Positions 1 to 8,754 of a stretch of 64,000 nucleotides of DNA are shown here, in pieces. The translations under genes and the position numbers were made by a program. A model generated the notes under the pieces. It had not been told where the DNA came from, searched no databases, and worked only from the letters and a program-made list of their open reading frames with translations. How positions within the stretch are numbered: the first letter of the stretch is position 1; the number at the start of each line of letters is the position of its first letter. This DNA comes from Nostoc sp. 'Peltigera membranacea cyanobiont' 210A (GTDB lineage Bacteria; Cyanobacteriota; Cyanobacteriia; Cyanobacteriales; Nostocaceae): positions 411,521 to 475,520 of the forward strand of contig NZ_NOLJ01000005.1 of the NCBI RefSeq assembly GCF_002246015.1. Reading direction: 5' to 3'.

Positions 1-651
1 GGCGGTGATCCTGATGAGTGGGACTCAGTGCCTGACTTCATTCAACCTATAGAATGGATTCGTTGCTTCTTTATTTGTTATGACTTTGATTTTTCCGTCC
101 TCAGCTTTTCTCACAATCAAGAAATATGGCAAGCACTTGAATCTTTATTCAAATATTGTGGTAGGGTTTTACCTTATAAAAATATTTGCATAGTATGCGA
201 TCGCCCCCTTCACTTGCGCTTAGACAATCAAAATCGCCTCCACGCTGAAGGTGAACCCGCAATAGAGTATGCCGATGGATTTAGCCTTTACTTCTATCAC
301 GATGTAACCTTACCTGAAAAGTATGGTAAAATCCACCCTGAACAATGGCAAGCGGAATGGCTTTTGTCAGAGAAAAATGCCGAACTACGGCGAGTACTAA
401 TTCAGGGTATTGGTTACGCTAGAATTTACCAAGAACTACAAGCTATTGAATTAGATAATTGGCAAGAATATACATTATTAAAAATTGATAACAATGTGGA
501 TATCGAGCCGATTTATTTATTAAAAATGACTTGCCCCAGTACAGGGTTTATTCACGCCTTGCGAGTTCCACCAAATATCAACTCAGCACGTGAAGCAATT
601 AGCTGGGTAAATTGGGGCGTAGATCCAGAAGAGTTTGGTGTGCAAACATAA
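1..651 (+). CDS. DUF6745-type hypothetical protein, 5' end outside window
   Basis: The frame is open from the first base of the window, so the GTG at 28 is probably not the true start and this is the C-terminal part of a longer protein. The product is nearly the same as the C-terminal half of the next gene downstream (shared stretches include CDRPLHLR, HAEGEPAIE, LPEKYGKIHP and the ending WGVDPEEFGVQT). I recognise it as a cyanobacterial family now usually labelled DUF6745, often present as several paralogs per genome; its function is unknown. No signal peptide or membrane segment is visible in the part seen. The family assignment rests on recalled sequence similarity. Confidence 0.75.
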   Translation, partial: GGDPDEWDSVPDFIQPIEWIRCFFICYDFDFSVLSFSHNQEIWQALESLFKYCGRVLPYKNICIVCDRPLHLRLDNQNRLHAEGEPAIEYADGFSLYFYHDVTLPEKYGKIHPEQWQAEWLLSEKNAELRRVLIQGIGYARIYQELQAIELDNWQEYTLLKIDNNVDIEPIYLLKMTCPSTGFIHALRVPPNINSAREAISWVNWGVDPEEFGVQT

Positions 652-714
652 TTACTTAAAGGACTTACCCATTTAGAAATTGTTCAAGTAGGGAAAAATT
701 CTTGATTAGTAAAA

Positions 715-1973
715 ATGATTTACACGCTAACACCTCAGCAAGAGGCTTTGATTCCAGTTTATCGGGAAAAGTGGAGAGCGATCGCACTTTCAACTGAGCG
801 AATTGATCGTGAAAAAGCGGCGGAAGCCTTAAAAGTTGCTTATGCTGCCTTTGGCTTTGAAGTACCTGAAATTGTTTTTTGTGATAGTCCTTATGCTGCT
901 TTCAGTAAGATATTTCTGGATAAAATTGACCATCAGAATGACCAATTGAAACAGAAACTTGAATTCTCAATTATTAGTAGATTAAATAAATTATTTATAA
1001 GCCGCAAAAAATCATTTATAAGCAGCCGAGTAAAACAGCAAAAAGTATTTCAGCCTCTCCCAGAACCGCTCGTTAAACAAATATTTTTTCTCATGAATTA
1101 ATAGAATCATCAATATTTCAGGGATTACCAAATATACCAGATAATAATATGTACAACAGTCTTTTTTTGGAATTAGATAGTAACCATTGGGATGGCGGAC
1201 ATAGACTCTTCTATAGACATCTAAAGCCTGAACTCCTAATCAAAATCAACGAAAAGTTACAAAATCAATATTGGAGAAAATTACTGAACCGGATTGGAAA
1301 GCGATTAAGGGCTTCTCTAAAAACACGTTTAGAATCTGATATAACGGACGTTTATTATAAATGTTGGCAACCAAATATAAGGGCTACCTTAACTAGTGTA
1401 TTAGATTTTTGTTTTAGAGTATTAAATTTTGATTATGATGTGAAAAAATTCCAGCACTATCAATCATTAATTACAGAATGTGGCTGGATTTTTGCTTTTG
1501 AAAAAGTAGCAATTATCTGCGATCGCCCGCTTCACCTGCGCTTCGACAATCAAAATCTCCTTCACGCAGAAGGCGAACCAGCCATTGAATTTATTGATGG
1601 ATATAGCCTCTACTCCTACCACGGTGTAACCTTGCCTGAAAAATATGGTAAAATCCACCCGCAGCAATGGCAATCTCAATGGCTTTTAACAGAGGAAAAC
1701 GCCGAACTAAGCCGAGTATTAATTGAGGGTATCGGTTACGCTAGAATCTGCCAAGAACTACAAGCGATTGAATTAGACAACTGGCAAGAATATACACTAT
1801 TAAGAATTGATAAAAATGTGGATATCGAGCCGATTTATTTATTAAAAATGATTTGCCCTAGCACAAGCTTTATTCACGCCTTGCGAGTTCCACCACATAT
1901 AAACTCAGCGCGTGAAGCAATTAGCTGGGTAAATTGGGGAATTGATCCAGAAGAATTTGGTGTGCAAACATAA
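715..1973 (+). pseudogene. DUF6745-type paralog split by a frameshift
   Basis: The N-terminal piece (715-1101, 128 aa) starts like full-length family members (TPQQEALIPVYREKWRAIAL) and ends at a TAA at 1099. The C-terminal piece (1149-1973, 274 aa) carries the conserved family half and lies in the frame one base earlier. That frame is already open from 1077 and reads on coherently through the overlap. One extra T in the six-T run at 1084-1089 would join them into one protein of about 419 aa. The site is only a partial slippery sequence (A TTT TTT), so a simple indel or sequencing error is more likely than programmed -1 frameshifting. It is a tandem paralog of the gene upstream, 63 bp away. 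Confidence 0.7.
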
Positions 1974-1976
1974 TTA

Positions 1977-2102
1977 GGGACTTCCAAGAAATAAATTATC
2001 CAATCTTGTGGGGTGGGCATCTTGCCCGCCTTTGACTATGGGCGGGCGAGACGCCCACCCCACAATAAATAGTTGTATATTTTTTTATTTGTCAGTCCCT
2101 TG
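1977..2102. repeat. 126-bp palindromic repeat insertion (MITE-like)
   Basis: The two tandem paralogs share the bases around and after their stop codons: TAATTA then CTTAAAGG follows the first, whereas in the second these blocks are separated by 126 bp. The inserted piece begins and ends with short inverted repeats (AGGGACT at 1976-1982, AGTCCCT at 2094-2100). It contains a 25-bp inverted repeat, 2006-2030 against 2041-2065, with a 10-bp loop. A shorter relative of the GTGGGGTGGGC arm occurs inside the chelatase gene near 62243-62302. No transposase is encoded. Confidence 0.7.
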
Positions 2103-2202
2103 CTTAAAGGACTTCCCCATTTAGAAATTGTTCAAAAAGGTAATGACAATCCATTCATGCTAGATGTCACATTAGCAGAAAGGGCATACTATATTTTTTA
2201 AA
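2103..2202 (+). pseudogene. Coding-like relic duplicated behind both DUF6745 genes
   Basis: From 2103 the sequence matches the region just after the first paralog (652-700). The plus-strand frame beginning at 2104 reads LKGLPHLEIVQKGNDN and continues to a stop at 2200-2202; the upstream copy reads LLKGLTHLEIVQ and then stops. There is no start codon or ribosome site of its own. It appears to be a gene remnant carried along in the tandem duplication. I do not recognise the parent family. Confidence 0.4.
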
Positions 2203-2222
2203 TGCAGTAAATTGAGAGTTAA

Positions 2223-3302
2223 TTATTCATTTTTGAGTAGTACAGTGAAGATACTACCATTTGGATAATTATCTTCGACGCTAATTGTACCAGAATGTGC
2301 GTCGATCGCCATTTTACAGAAAGCCAATCCTAAACCAATTTGCGAAATTTCTGGTATCGGAGTTCCAATTTCATACTTCTCAAAAATGATTTGTCGTAAC
2401 TCCAGGCTTACTCCAGAACCAGAATCAGCGACTTGCACTTTTACACCACCTGCTGCTAAATACTCTCCCCGTAGGGTAACTTGAGACTTGGACGGGGAGA
2501 ACTTAATGGCATTGGAGAGCAAATTATCCAGCACTCGACGAAAGATAACTGCATCTACTGCAACAATGCCACCAAGTTCGGGTAGTTCGCGTATCAGGGT
2601 CAGGTTCTTTTGATTAGCGATCGCCTCAATACCTGCCAATGCTGACATACACAGGGTACAAAGGTCTACTTCTGTATATTTGAGAACCATTTTCCCAGAT
2701 TCTAGCTTTGCCACCATCAGCAAGCTATCGATTAAAGATTGCAGTTGTTGCCCAGCAACTAAAATTTGATCGACTTTGCCTTGCTGTTGTTTTGGTGACA
2801 AATCTGGCAACCGCAGAATCTCTGCGCCTAAAACAATACTGGTAAGTGGATTTCGCAAATCGTGCACAATCATGTTTACCATGTCTTCTCGCAGTTTGAG
2901 CAATACTTGCATATTGTCGTACTGCTGCTTAATCTTTAACATGGAATGAACTCTGGCTCGTAATTCCACACCATTAACGGGTTTACTAATGAAGTCATCT
3001 GCATCCGTCGCCAGACATTGAGCCAAATCTTCTTTATCGGTTAATGCTGTCACCATAATAATCGGCACTGCTTGCCATTGTGGATCGGCTTTGATGCGTC
3101 GGCAGACTTCCATCCCATCAAGATCGGGCATCATCACATCTAATAAAATCAGATCGGGCTGAAAACTATCGAGGCGGTTTAGAGCTTGTTGACCACTAGG
3201 AGCGTAGTATAGCTGGTAGTTTTCACCATCCAGCAAGGTTTCAATAACATCAAAGTTATCGGGTTCATCATCGATCGCTAAAATAGAGAGTTGACTATCC
3301 AT
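2223..3302 (-). CDS. Response regulator-histidine kinase hybrid (REC-HisKA-HATPase)
   Basis: A soluble two-component protein of 359 aa if translation starts at the ATG at 3302 (MDSQLSILAIDDEPDN). The frame is open further upstream, but the extension has no domain character and overlaps a gene fragment on the other strand. The receiver domain is at about residues 5-120 with the acidic pair DDEP, phospho-acceptor Asp in LILLDVMMP and the conserved Lys in ISKPV. HisKA follows with the H-box VHDLRNPLTS near 147, then a HATPase domain with NLLSNAIKF, DSGSG and GLGLAF. No membrane segment is present, so it probably relays a signal from another sensor. Its cognate output is not apparent nearby. Confidence 0.85.
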   Translation of the reverse strand: MDSQLSILAIDDEPDNFDVIETLLDGENYQLYYAPSGQQALNRLDSFQPDLILLDVMMPDLDGMEVCRRIKADPQWQAVPIIMVTALTDKEDLAQCLATDADDFISKPVNGVELRARVHSMLKIKQQYDNMQVLLKLREDMVNMIVHDLRNPLTSIVLGAEILRLPDLSPKQQQGKVDQILVAGQQLQSLIDSLLMVAKLESGKMVLKYTEVDLCTLCMSALAGIEAIANQKNLTLIRELPELGGIVAVDAVIFRRVLDNLLSNAIKFSPSKSQVTLRGEYLAAGGVKVQVADSGSGVSLELRQIIFEKYEIGTPIPEISQIGLGLAFCKMAIDAHSGTISVEDNYPNGSIFTVLLKNE

Positions 3303-3304
3303 CG

Positions 3305-3667
3305 AGTTTTCTGACTGCAAAAGTAGACCGTGGTGACTTACGCCAAGGCATGGAGTTAGGAGCCGATGATTACCTGACAAAACCTTTTTCTATGGAAGAA
3401 CTTTTGAAGGCAATTAAGGTCAGATTAGATTGGGTGGAAAAACCAACTTTAATCAAACAACAATACGAACATGAACATCAAGAAAATACCAAGTTGAAGC
3501 AGGAGATAGAGATAAATTCAGAAAAACTACAAGAGAGCCAACACTTAGCAGAAATATGCAACGAGGTTTTACAAAAGCTTTTACAAGATTTAGGGAATCC
3601 GCTTTCAAATATCAATATGGCAATCTATATGCTTAAAAAAGCTCAATCAGATGTTGAGCGCAATTAA
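3305..3667 (+). pseudogene. Truncated receiver/HisKA fragment
   Basis: The frame reads FLTAKVDRGDLRQGMELGADDYLTKPF, which is the last third of a receiver domain containing the conserved Thr and Lys. A coiled linker and the first half of a dimerisation helix follow (DLGNPLSNINMAIYMLKKAQSDVER), then it stops. The receiver start, with its acidic pocket and phospho-Asp, is missing. The recognisable homology begins at about 3305, exactly where the divergent kinase gene starts, which marks a rearrangement junction. The ATG at 3350 falls inside the receiver and is unlikely to be a real start. Confidence 0.65.
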
Positions 3668-4508
3668 AGCAGAGCGTTCAGATTTCCGTCAGGGAATGGA
3701 TTTTGGGGCTGATGATTATTTGACTAAACCGTTTACTCCTGAAGAACTACTAAATGCGATCGCTTCTCGTCTTGATAAACACGCTTTGGTTGAGCGCCAA
3801 ACTCAAGCCAAGCTAGACGAACTCAGAATGAATATTGCTCACTCATTACCTCACGAACTAAATACGCCTTTAAATGGTATTCTCGGTATGTCACAGCTGT
3901 TAATAGAAAGTTGTGGCATCATGCCTGAGTCTGAAGAAGTCGAAATTGCCGAATTAATTTACAGATCCGCTAATCGCTTGAATGCACTAGTTCAAAGGTT
4001 TTTATTGTATAGTAATCTGGAATTAATAACTAAAAGTCCCGAAAAAACTCGTCAAATAAAAGAAAAAAACGATAGATGTCTTGCTGAAAAAATTATTAGT
4101 GAAATTGCTCTCAAAAAAGCTATAGAAAACTCTAGACAAAAAGATTTAAAGCTAGATATCCAAGAATCTATAGTGCAATTACCACAAGAAGATTTGAGTA
4201 TTCTGATTGAAGAATTACTGGAGAATTCTTTTAAGTTTTCTTTACCAAGCAGCGAAATTAAAGTTATGAGTAAGAGAGAAGGTAATAAATTTAATTTATA
4301 TGTAATTGATAATGGCAAAGGTATGGCAATTGAAGAGATTAATACAATTGGAGCTTTTGTACAATTTAATCGAAAGTTATGGGAACAACAAGGCTCTGGC
4401 TTAGGGCTGGCTATTGTTCAACATATAGTTAAATTATATGGTGGTGAATTGACAATTGCTAGCATTCCTGAACAAGGAACTACTGTAAGTGTTAGTTTGC
4501 CTTGCTAG
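3651..4508 (+). CDS. Histidine kinase with truncated receiver domain (probable gene remnant)
   Basis: The first 30 residues (LSAIKAERSDFRQGMDFGADDYLTKPF) are again only the tail of a receiver domain. They are followed by a complete-looking kinase core: H-box AHSLPHELNTPLNGI near residue 65, N-box EELLENSFKFS near 187, DNGKGM and GSGLGLAIVQHIV. The ORF overlaps the end of the preceding fragment by 17 bases, so two decapitated relatives lie head to tail. There is no clear ribosome site in front of the ATG at 3651. The kinase core could still be active if it is expressed, but I regard it as a degenerating gene. Confidence 0.6.
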   Translation: MLSAIKAERSDFRQGMDFGADDYLTKPFTPEELLNAIASRLDKHALVERQTQAKLDELRMNIAHSLPHELNTPLNGILGMSQLLIESCGIMPESEEVEIAELIYRSANRLNALVQRFLLYSNLELITKSPEKTRQIKEKNDRCLAEKIISEIALKKAIENSRQKDLKLDIQESIVQLPQEDLSILIEELLENSFKFSLPSSEIKVMSKREGNKFNLYVIDNGKGMAIEEINTIGAFVQFNRKLWEQQGSGLGLAIVQHIVKLYGGELTIASIPEQGTTVSVSLPC

Positions 4509-4632
4509 GGGATACTTACAAATCTAACTACAGTAAAATAGAAATTTACAAAAGAGGAATTCAGGGAGCAAGGGGAATCTATCTTAATCTTTTAAGGGAT
4601 TAGTTATATTCCGTAGTTTTAAGTACGCTTTT

Positions 4633-6027
4633 TTAACACCAGGTTTGCAGAACATGACCCTTCAACTGTTGTCCTAACCAAGGTGTATTCTGTGAAAGTG
4701 TATAAAGACTTTTCCGTTCGACTTTCCAAGTTTGCTGGGGATCAAATAAAGTAAGTTCCGCTGGTTGATGAGGTAGAATCGCACTTACTTTTTGCCCCAA
4801 ACACTCTGCTGGATTGGTACTCAATGCCCGCCATAATTCTAAAGCTGTAAATTCCTCAGTTTCAACGAGATATTGCCACAGTAAAGGTAATGCTAGCTCT
4901 AAACCAATTGCCCCAGCTGGTGCTTCGGCAAAGGCTTGGACTTTTTCTTCGTAGCTGTAGGGTGTGTGATCGATCGCGATCGCATCAATCGCACCGGCAC
5001 GTACCCCTGCACGCAACGCCGCCACATCACGAGGATTTCCTAAAGGCGGGTCTAAATGCAAGCTTGTGTGATAACTCTTAACTGCTTTGGTATCAAGTAA
5101 AAGGTGCATCCAGGTGGTGCTGGCGGTGATGGGTAAACCAGCCGCTTTAGCTGAAGCGATTAATTCCACGCTGCGAGCTGTAGAGACACGCATGATATGA
5201 ACTGGTGTGCCGATGGTTGCAACCAATTCCAGCATGGCTGCGATCGCAGTTGTTTCAGCGCTGGCGGGGATTGGGGGTAAACCAAAACGGAGAGCATTTG
5301 TCCCTTCTCTCATTACACCATTTGCTGTTAACTGGCGATCGCTAGGCCAAAATGCGACTGGTTTGCCCAATGGCTGGAGATACTCTAACACTCGCCGCAC
5401 CAGCGCCAAATTTTCTAAAGGTTTACCATCAGTAAAACCCACAACTCCAGCAGACGCTAAATCTGCCAATTCCGTCATCTGCTTCCCAGCAACATCTACG
5501 GTGATCGCACCCCAGATATGAAGCAAGGGGGCAGGGGAGTGGGGAATCTGGGGAGACAAACTCTTCTCTGCTCCTCTGCTCCTCTGCCCCTCTGACCCTC
5601 GGTCACTGAGCGTAGCCGTACCACTTCGTGGAAGCAAGCTACGCGCAGCCTCTCGTAGAGAAGTGCTGCCCCTCTGCCCCTCTGCCCTCTTCTGCTGCAA
5701 CTGTGCCACAAGCGCAGGGTTATCAATAACTGGGGATGTATCGGGTAAAATGCTAACTCTGGTAAAGCCGCCAGCAGCAGCAGCTTGTAAGAAAGACGAA
5801 AGGGTTTCCCGTTCCTCAAAGCCAGGTTCACCAGAGTGGCTGTACAAATCCACTAATCCAGGGCCGAGAACTAATCCCTGACAATCTCTGATTTGAGTAT
5901 CAGAACTGATGTCAGAAATGTGCGAAGCCACTTCTCGGATATAACCATCAGCAATCAGCACATCAAAGAGTTCGTCGATTTCAGAAACAGGGTCAATCAC
6001 TCGTACTTTTTGCAGCAGTTCAGTCAT
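4633..6027 (-). CDS. pyrC: Dihydroorotase-family protein, probably non-catalytic, with in-frame repeat insertion
   Basis: A 464-aa amidohydrolase of the dihydroorotase family; the active members close the dihydroorotate ring in pyrimidine synthesis. The fold signatures are clear (GPGLVDLYSHSGEPGFEE near residue 57, VSTARSVELI, AIDHTPYSYEEK). The usual metal-binding DxHxH reads DLYSHS here and the later DHAPH reads DHTPY, so key ligands look altered. Such variants are known in some bacteria as inactive partners of aspartate carbamoyltransferase; that role here is inference. About 55 residues near 110-165 are low-complexity and come from intergenic-type repeats at 5522-5697. Start ATG at 6027. 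Confidence 0.75.
   Translation of the reverse strand: MTELLQKVRVIDPVSEIDELFDVLIADGYIREVASHISDISSDTQIRDCQGLVLGPGLVDLYSHSGEPGFEERETLSSFLQAAAAGGFTRVSILPDTSPVIDNPALVAQLQQKRAEGQRGSTSLREAARSLLPRSGTATLSDRGSEGQRSRGAEKSLSPQIPHSPAPLLHIWGAITVDVAGKQMTELADLASAGVVGFTDGKPLENLALVRRVLEYLQPLGKPVAFWPSDRQLTANGVMREGTNALRFGLPPIPASAETTAIAAMLELVATIGTPVHIMRVSTARSVELIASAKAAGLPITASTTWMHLLLDTKAVKSYHTSLHLDPPLGNPRDVAALRAGVRAGAIDAIAIDHTPYSYEEKVQAFAEAPAGAIGLELALPLLWQYLVETEEFTALELWRALSTNPAECLGQKVSAILPHQPAELTLFDPQQTWKVERKSLYTLSQNTPWLGQQLKGHVLQTWC
5522..5697. repeat. Dispersed-repeat insertion inside the dihydroorotase ORF
   Basis: A composite of CTCCTCTGCCCCTCTG-type short repeats flanking a piece with palindromic parts (GAGCGTAGCCGTACC, CTACGCGCAGCC, CTCTCGTAGAGAAG). 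These motifs belong to the intergenic repeat classes seen elsewhere in the window. Its length leaves the host reading frame intact and there is no stop codon in the sense frame. Confidence 0.7.
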
Positions 6028-6102
6028 AAAAGTTTTTAGTTATGAGTTAGGAGTTAAGTAGGTAGGCATAATTAAACATAAAGTAAAATCCTAGTTCATA
6101 GT

Positions 6103-6262
6103 GAGCGATTCATCGCTCAAAGCAAGGATTATTAGGACTAAAGTCCTGACTACAAACTTTAATTTATTTACGTCTAGCTACTTATGAGTTATTTGTTCTT
6201 CAGTCATTAGCTTCTAACTTTATTCCTCACTCCTCACTCCTAACTCCTCACTCCTCACTCAG
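6103..6262. repeat. Small palindromes and CTCACTC-type heptad repeats
   Basis: This is the intergenic stretch between the phosphatase and dihydroorotase genes. It contains the hairpin GAGCGAT-TC-ATCGCTC (6103-6118) and the palindrome AGGACTAAAGTCCT (6134-6147). It ends with runs of CTCACTC/CTAACTC heptads (about 6222-6262), a typical cyanobacterial short tandem repeat. The last heptads touch the end of the phosphatase gene. Confidence 0.65.
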
Positions 6263-6265
6263 CAC

Positions 6266-7618
6266 TCACAACGCTCCCGCTGCTGTTTTATCTAGTACGC
6301 CTCCACCAAAGTGATAGGTGATATTCATCGCTTGCAGTACTGGTAAACCATCGATTCCAGCAGGGTAGTCGATAACACTAACTGCACCGTTACCCTGACG
6401 AAAACTCCAGAAGTTTTCCAGCGATAAACCCAGAATGTGACAAAGCAAGGTTTTGTTAGTAGCGTCATGAGCTACTACTAATACAGTTTTGAATTGATTA
6501 TTTGATGCTGCTTGCAGAATTGATTGCCAAGCTGCAACACTGCGCTCCCACACTTGTTGCAAATTCTCCCCTTCAGGCATTTGCACTTGCGTTGGTATCA
6601 GCCGCCATCGCTGCAACTCTCCCGGAAACTCTTGCTCTATCTCTGTTTCTAATTTTCCTTCCCAGAGACCATGACTGATTTCTCTTAAACCATCTTGCAA
6701 TTCTAACTTTACATTAGGATGTTGTTTTAAGATAATCTCTGCTGTTTCTTTAGGGCGCAGCATTGTGCTACTTACAGCAAAATTAATCTCTACGTCTTGG
6801 AGAAATTCGCCTGCTTTTTGCGACTGTTGTCTACCGTTGTCGTTGAGGGGGACATCAATTTGACCTTGAAACCGGGTTTGGCGATTCCAGTCAGTTTCCC
6901 CATGACGCACTAGCAACAATCGTACTCCTTGATGATCCGGTCGCAATGAGGGTAAAGATTCTCCGGTGTGTTGCGTCTGATTTAAGGATTCTAGCTGGAC
7001 TGGTTCGCCCAATCCTCCAGCAAAATTTAGTACGGTGATGCCACAGTTAGATTGCTGTATTGAATGATAGCGACTGGGAGGAATTCCTAGCGCTGTGCTA
7101 ATCAGGGCGCGATTAATTCCGTTATGTCCCACGATGAGAATAGTTTCGCCTTGATGTTGAGACAAAATTTCTTGCCAAAACTGCCGTGCTTGTTCGTATA
7201 AAGCAAGAACGGGAAAGTGTTCTCTTGTCCCTTGTGCATCATTAAGCAGCATCCGCAGTTCGTCGGGGCGTTGATGCCAAGTGCGGTAGTCTTCGGCAAA
7301 TTTTTGCTTGACTTCAGAAGTTAGCAGTGCTTCCCATAAAGGTAGGTCGATTTCTAGCAGCAAATCAGAAGCTTGAACTACAGCAGATTGTTCAGCATGA
7401 GCCGCTAACTCACTATGGATAATATCTGCTGTGTGTTTCGCTCGTTGTAAGGGACTGCTGTAAATCGCATTAAATAAGATATTGCTGAGGGCTTTGCCTA
7501 CTTTACTGGCATGGTTACGACCTTTTTCGGTTAATGTTGACGCATCAGTGCGTCCTTGGATACGCCGCTCGGTGTTATAACCGCTTTGACCGTGGCGCAC
7601 AATGATGACACGAGTCAT
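6266..7618 (-). CDS. Histidine phosphatase family protein with two phosphoglycerate-mutase-like domains
   Basis: A 450-aa cytoplasmic protein with two tandem histidine-phosphatase domains. The first has the catalytic VRHGQSGYN at residue 7 and VGHNG near 160. The second has VRHGETDWN near 228 with RFQGQIDVPLN and VAHDA near 390. Both phospho-accepting RHG motifs and both second histidines are intact, so both halves could be active. Family members dephosphorylate sugar phosphates or cofactor intermediates; the substrate cannot be told from sequence. A strong Shine-Dalgarno sequence (AGGAGGG) sits about 8 bases before the ATG at 7618. Confidence 0.85.
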   Translation of the reverse strand: MTRVIIVRHGQSGYNTERRIQGRTDASTLTEKGRNHASKVGKALSNILFNAIYSSPLQRAKHTADIIHSELAAHAEQSAVVQASDLLLEIDLPLWEALLTSEVKQKFAEDYRTWHQRPDELRMLLNDAQGTREHFPVLALYEQARQFWQEILSQHQGETILIVGHNGINRALISTALGIPPSRYHSIQQSNCGITVLNFAGGLGEPVQLESLNQTQHTGESLPSLRPDHQGVRLLLVRHGETDWNRQTRFQGQIDVPLNDNGRQQSQKAGEFLQDVEINFAVSSTMLRPKETAEIILKQHPNVKLELQDGLREISHGLWEGKLETEIEQEFPGELQRWRLIPTQVQMPEGENLQQVWERSVAAWQSILQAASNNQFKTVLVVAHDATNKTLLCHILGLSLENFWSFRQGNGAVSVIDYPAGIDGLPVLQAMNITYHFGGGVLDKTAAGAL

Positions 7619-8009
7619 CTCAAAGCCCTCCTCTTATCTTGACGATTAATTTTACTGCAAAACGATTGCATAATTATCGACTCAGGAAGGCGGATTGAGT
7701 CAGGTGCAAAATTTTATTCTGGTAGAGGAGACAGGACGATTGGCTAAAACTGCCGTTGTCTTAACGATATTTTCTAATAAAGCTGTTTTGATTTAAGTAT
7801 AAATACAAGAGTGAAAATATTGTGCTTAGTGCAATATTTAAGCTAGTAAAGAAAAGTTTATAGTAAGAACTTTAGTGTTTAGAAAATTAAAGACTAAAGT
7901 CCTTACTACGAACTTGTTTACCTTACTAATTGAAACTTGACAGATTATCAGCAAACATTTTGGGCAAGGCATAATTAATTAAAACTACAACGTCAGCCTT
8001 TATACTTGC
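7619..8009. other. 391-bp intergenic region with one hairpin repeat
   Basis: No ORF or RNA gene is recognised. Arms 7861-7875 and 7894-7908 pair over 14 of 15 positions (TAGTAAG.ACTTTAG). The TAAAGTCCTTACTAC motif is a relative of the one at 6134-6155, so this is a dispersed repeat that could also act as a weak terminator for the small gene on the minus strand. Confidence 0.6.
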
Positions 8010-8366
8010 TTATTCTCTTCCTATATCTAAATGTACTTGCAATCCATCATTGTCACTGTCTGACTGAGCCGGTGTTAAGAAAACTGAAGTGTCTGGCTGT
8101 GATAATGATTCGTTAAAGCGGATTGTGGCTGGAGTTTTATTTTCTCTTCTATTATTACGGTTAGAAAGAGTTGCTGGATTAGTTTGCTCAAAAAAACTCC
8201 TAAAGTCATCTTGGGCTGTTTTCTTCTCGATTCCAAGTAGAGAATCACCAGTTAATCTATATTGTCCGGTATTTGAGTTTGATGCTGGCGATTGAGCGTA
8301 GACTTGGCTTCCTAAGCTTGCAAAGGCTGCCGTAATCCCTAAGAAAGCAATAATTTTGGCGTTCAT
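8010..8366 (-). CDS. Small secreted hypothetical protein
   Basis: A 118-aa protein whose N-terminus is a standard signal peptide (positive NAK, hydrophobic IIAFLGITAAFASLG, then VYAQ), with likely cleavage after residue 24. The mature part is polar and low in hydrophobics (many Ser, Asn, Asp and Gln), with no cysteines and no domain I know. It is likely periplasmic or extracellular. It stands alone, with repeat-rich DNA upstream. Confidence 0.65.
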   Translation of the reverse strand: MNAKIIAFLGITAAFASLGSQVYAQSPASNSNTGQYRLTGDSLLGIEKKTAQDDFRSFFEQTNPATLSNRNNRRENKTPATIRFNESLSQPDTSVFLTPAQSDSDNDGLQVHLDIGRE

Positions 8367-8754
8367 TTGTTTTATCCAAATTATTTTAATATTGCTTGTC
8401 TATTATTCTCTGGAAAAAGTATTTTAATCAACTCTATGGTTAGGTTCAACTATAATAATGGTATTGCATAGATACTTAGCGTGTCAATGATTTTGGCTGT
8501 TTTAGGCATTAACAAGTTATAGCTTTGGCATCTCTTTGGAAGTTAGATTATCTGGTTCAGTTTTTTTGCGATCGCAGTTAAGTTTGTTGAAATATGCCAG
8601 GATAAAATCAGCGATATTTAACAGTCGCAATAGAGCGATGCCTACGGCGGGCTACGCCAACGCACTCAGCACAGAAAGCGGTAAGATTGCTTAAGCGTAG
8701 CCCCTTGTAGACATTTGCCCCGCAAGCTTTTGATCTCCCCAACCCCCTTAAAAA

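Noticed and set aside
1084..1089. Programmed -1 frameshift site
   Set aside because: The heptamer A TTT TTT is not a full slippery site and no downstream structure stands out; an indel is simpler.
5496..5831. Second minus-strand ORF inside the dihydroorotase gene
   Set aside because: It exists only because the repeat insertion is open in another frame; no start signal and no homology.
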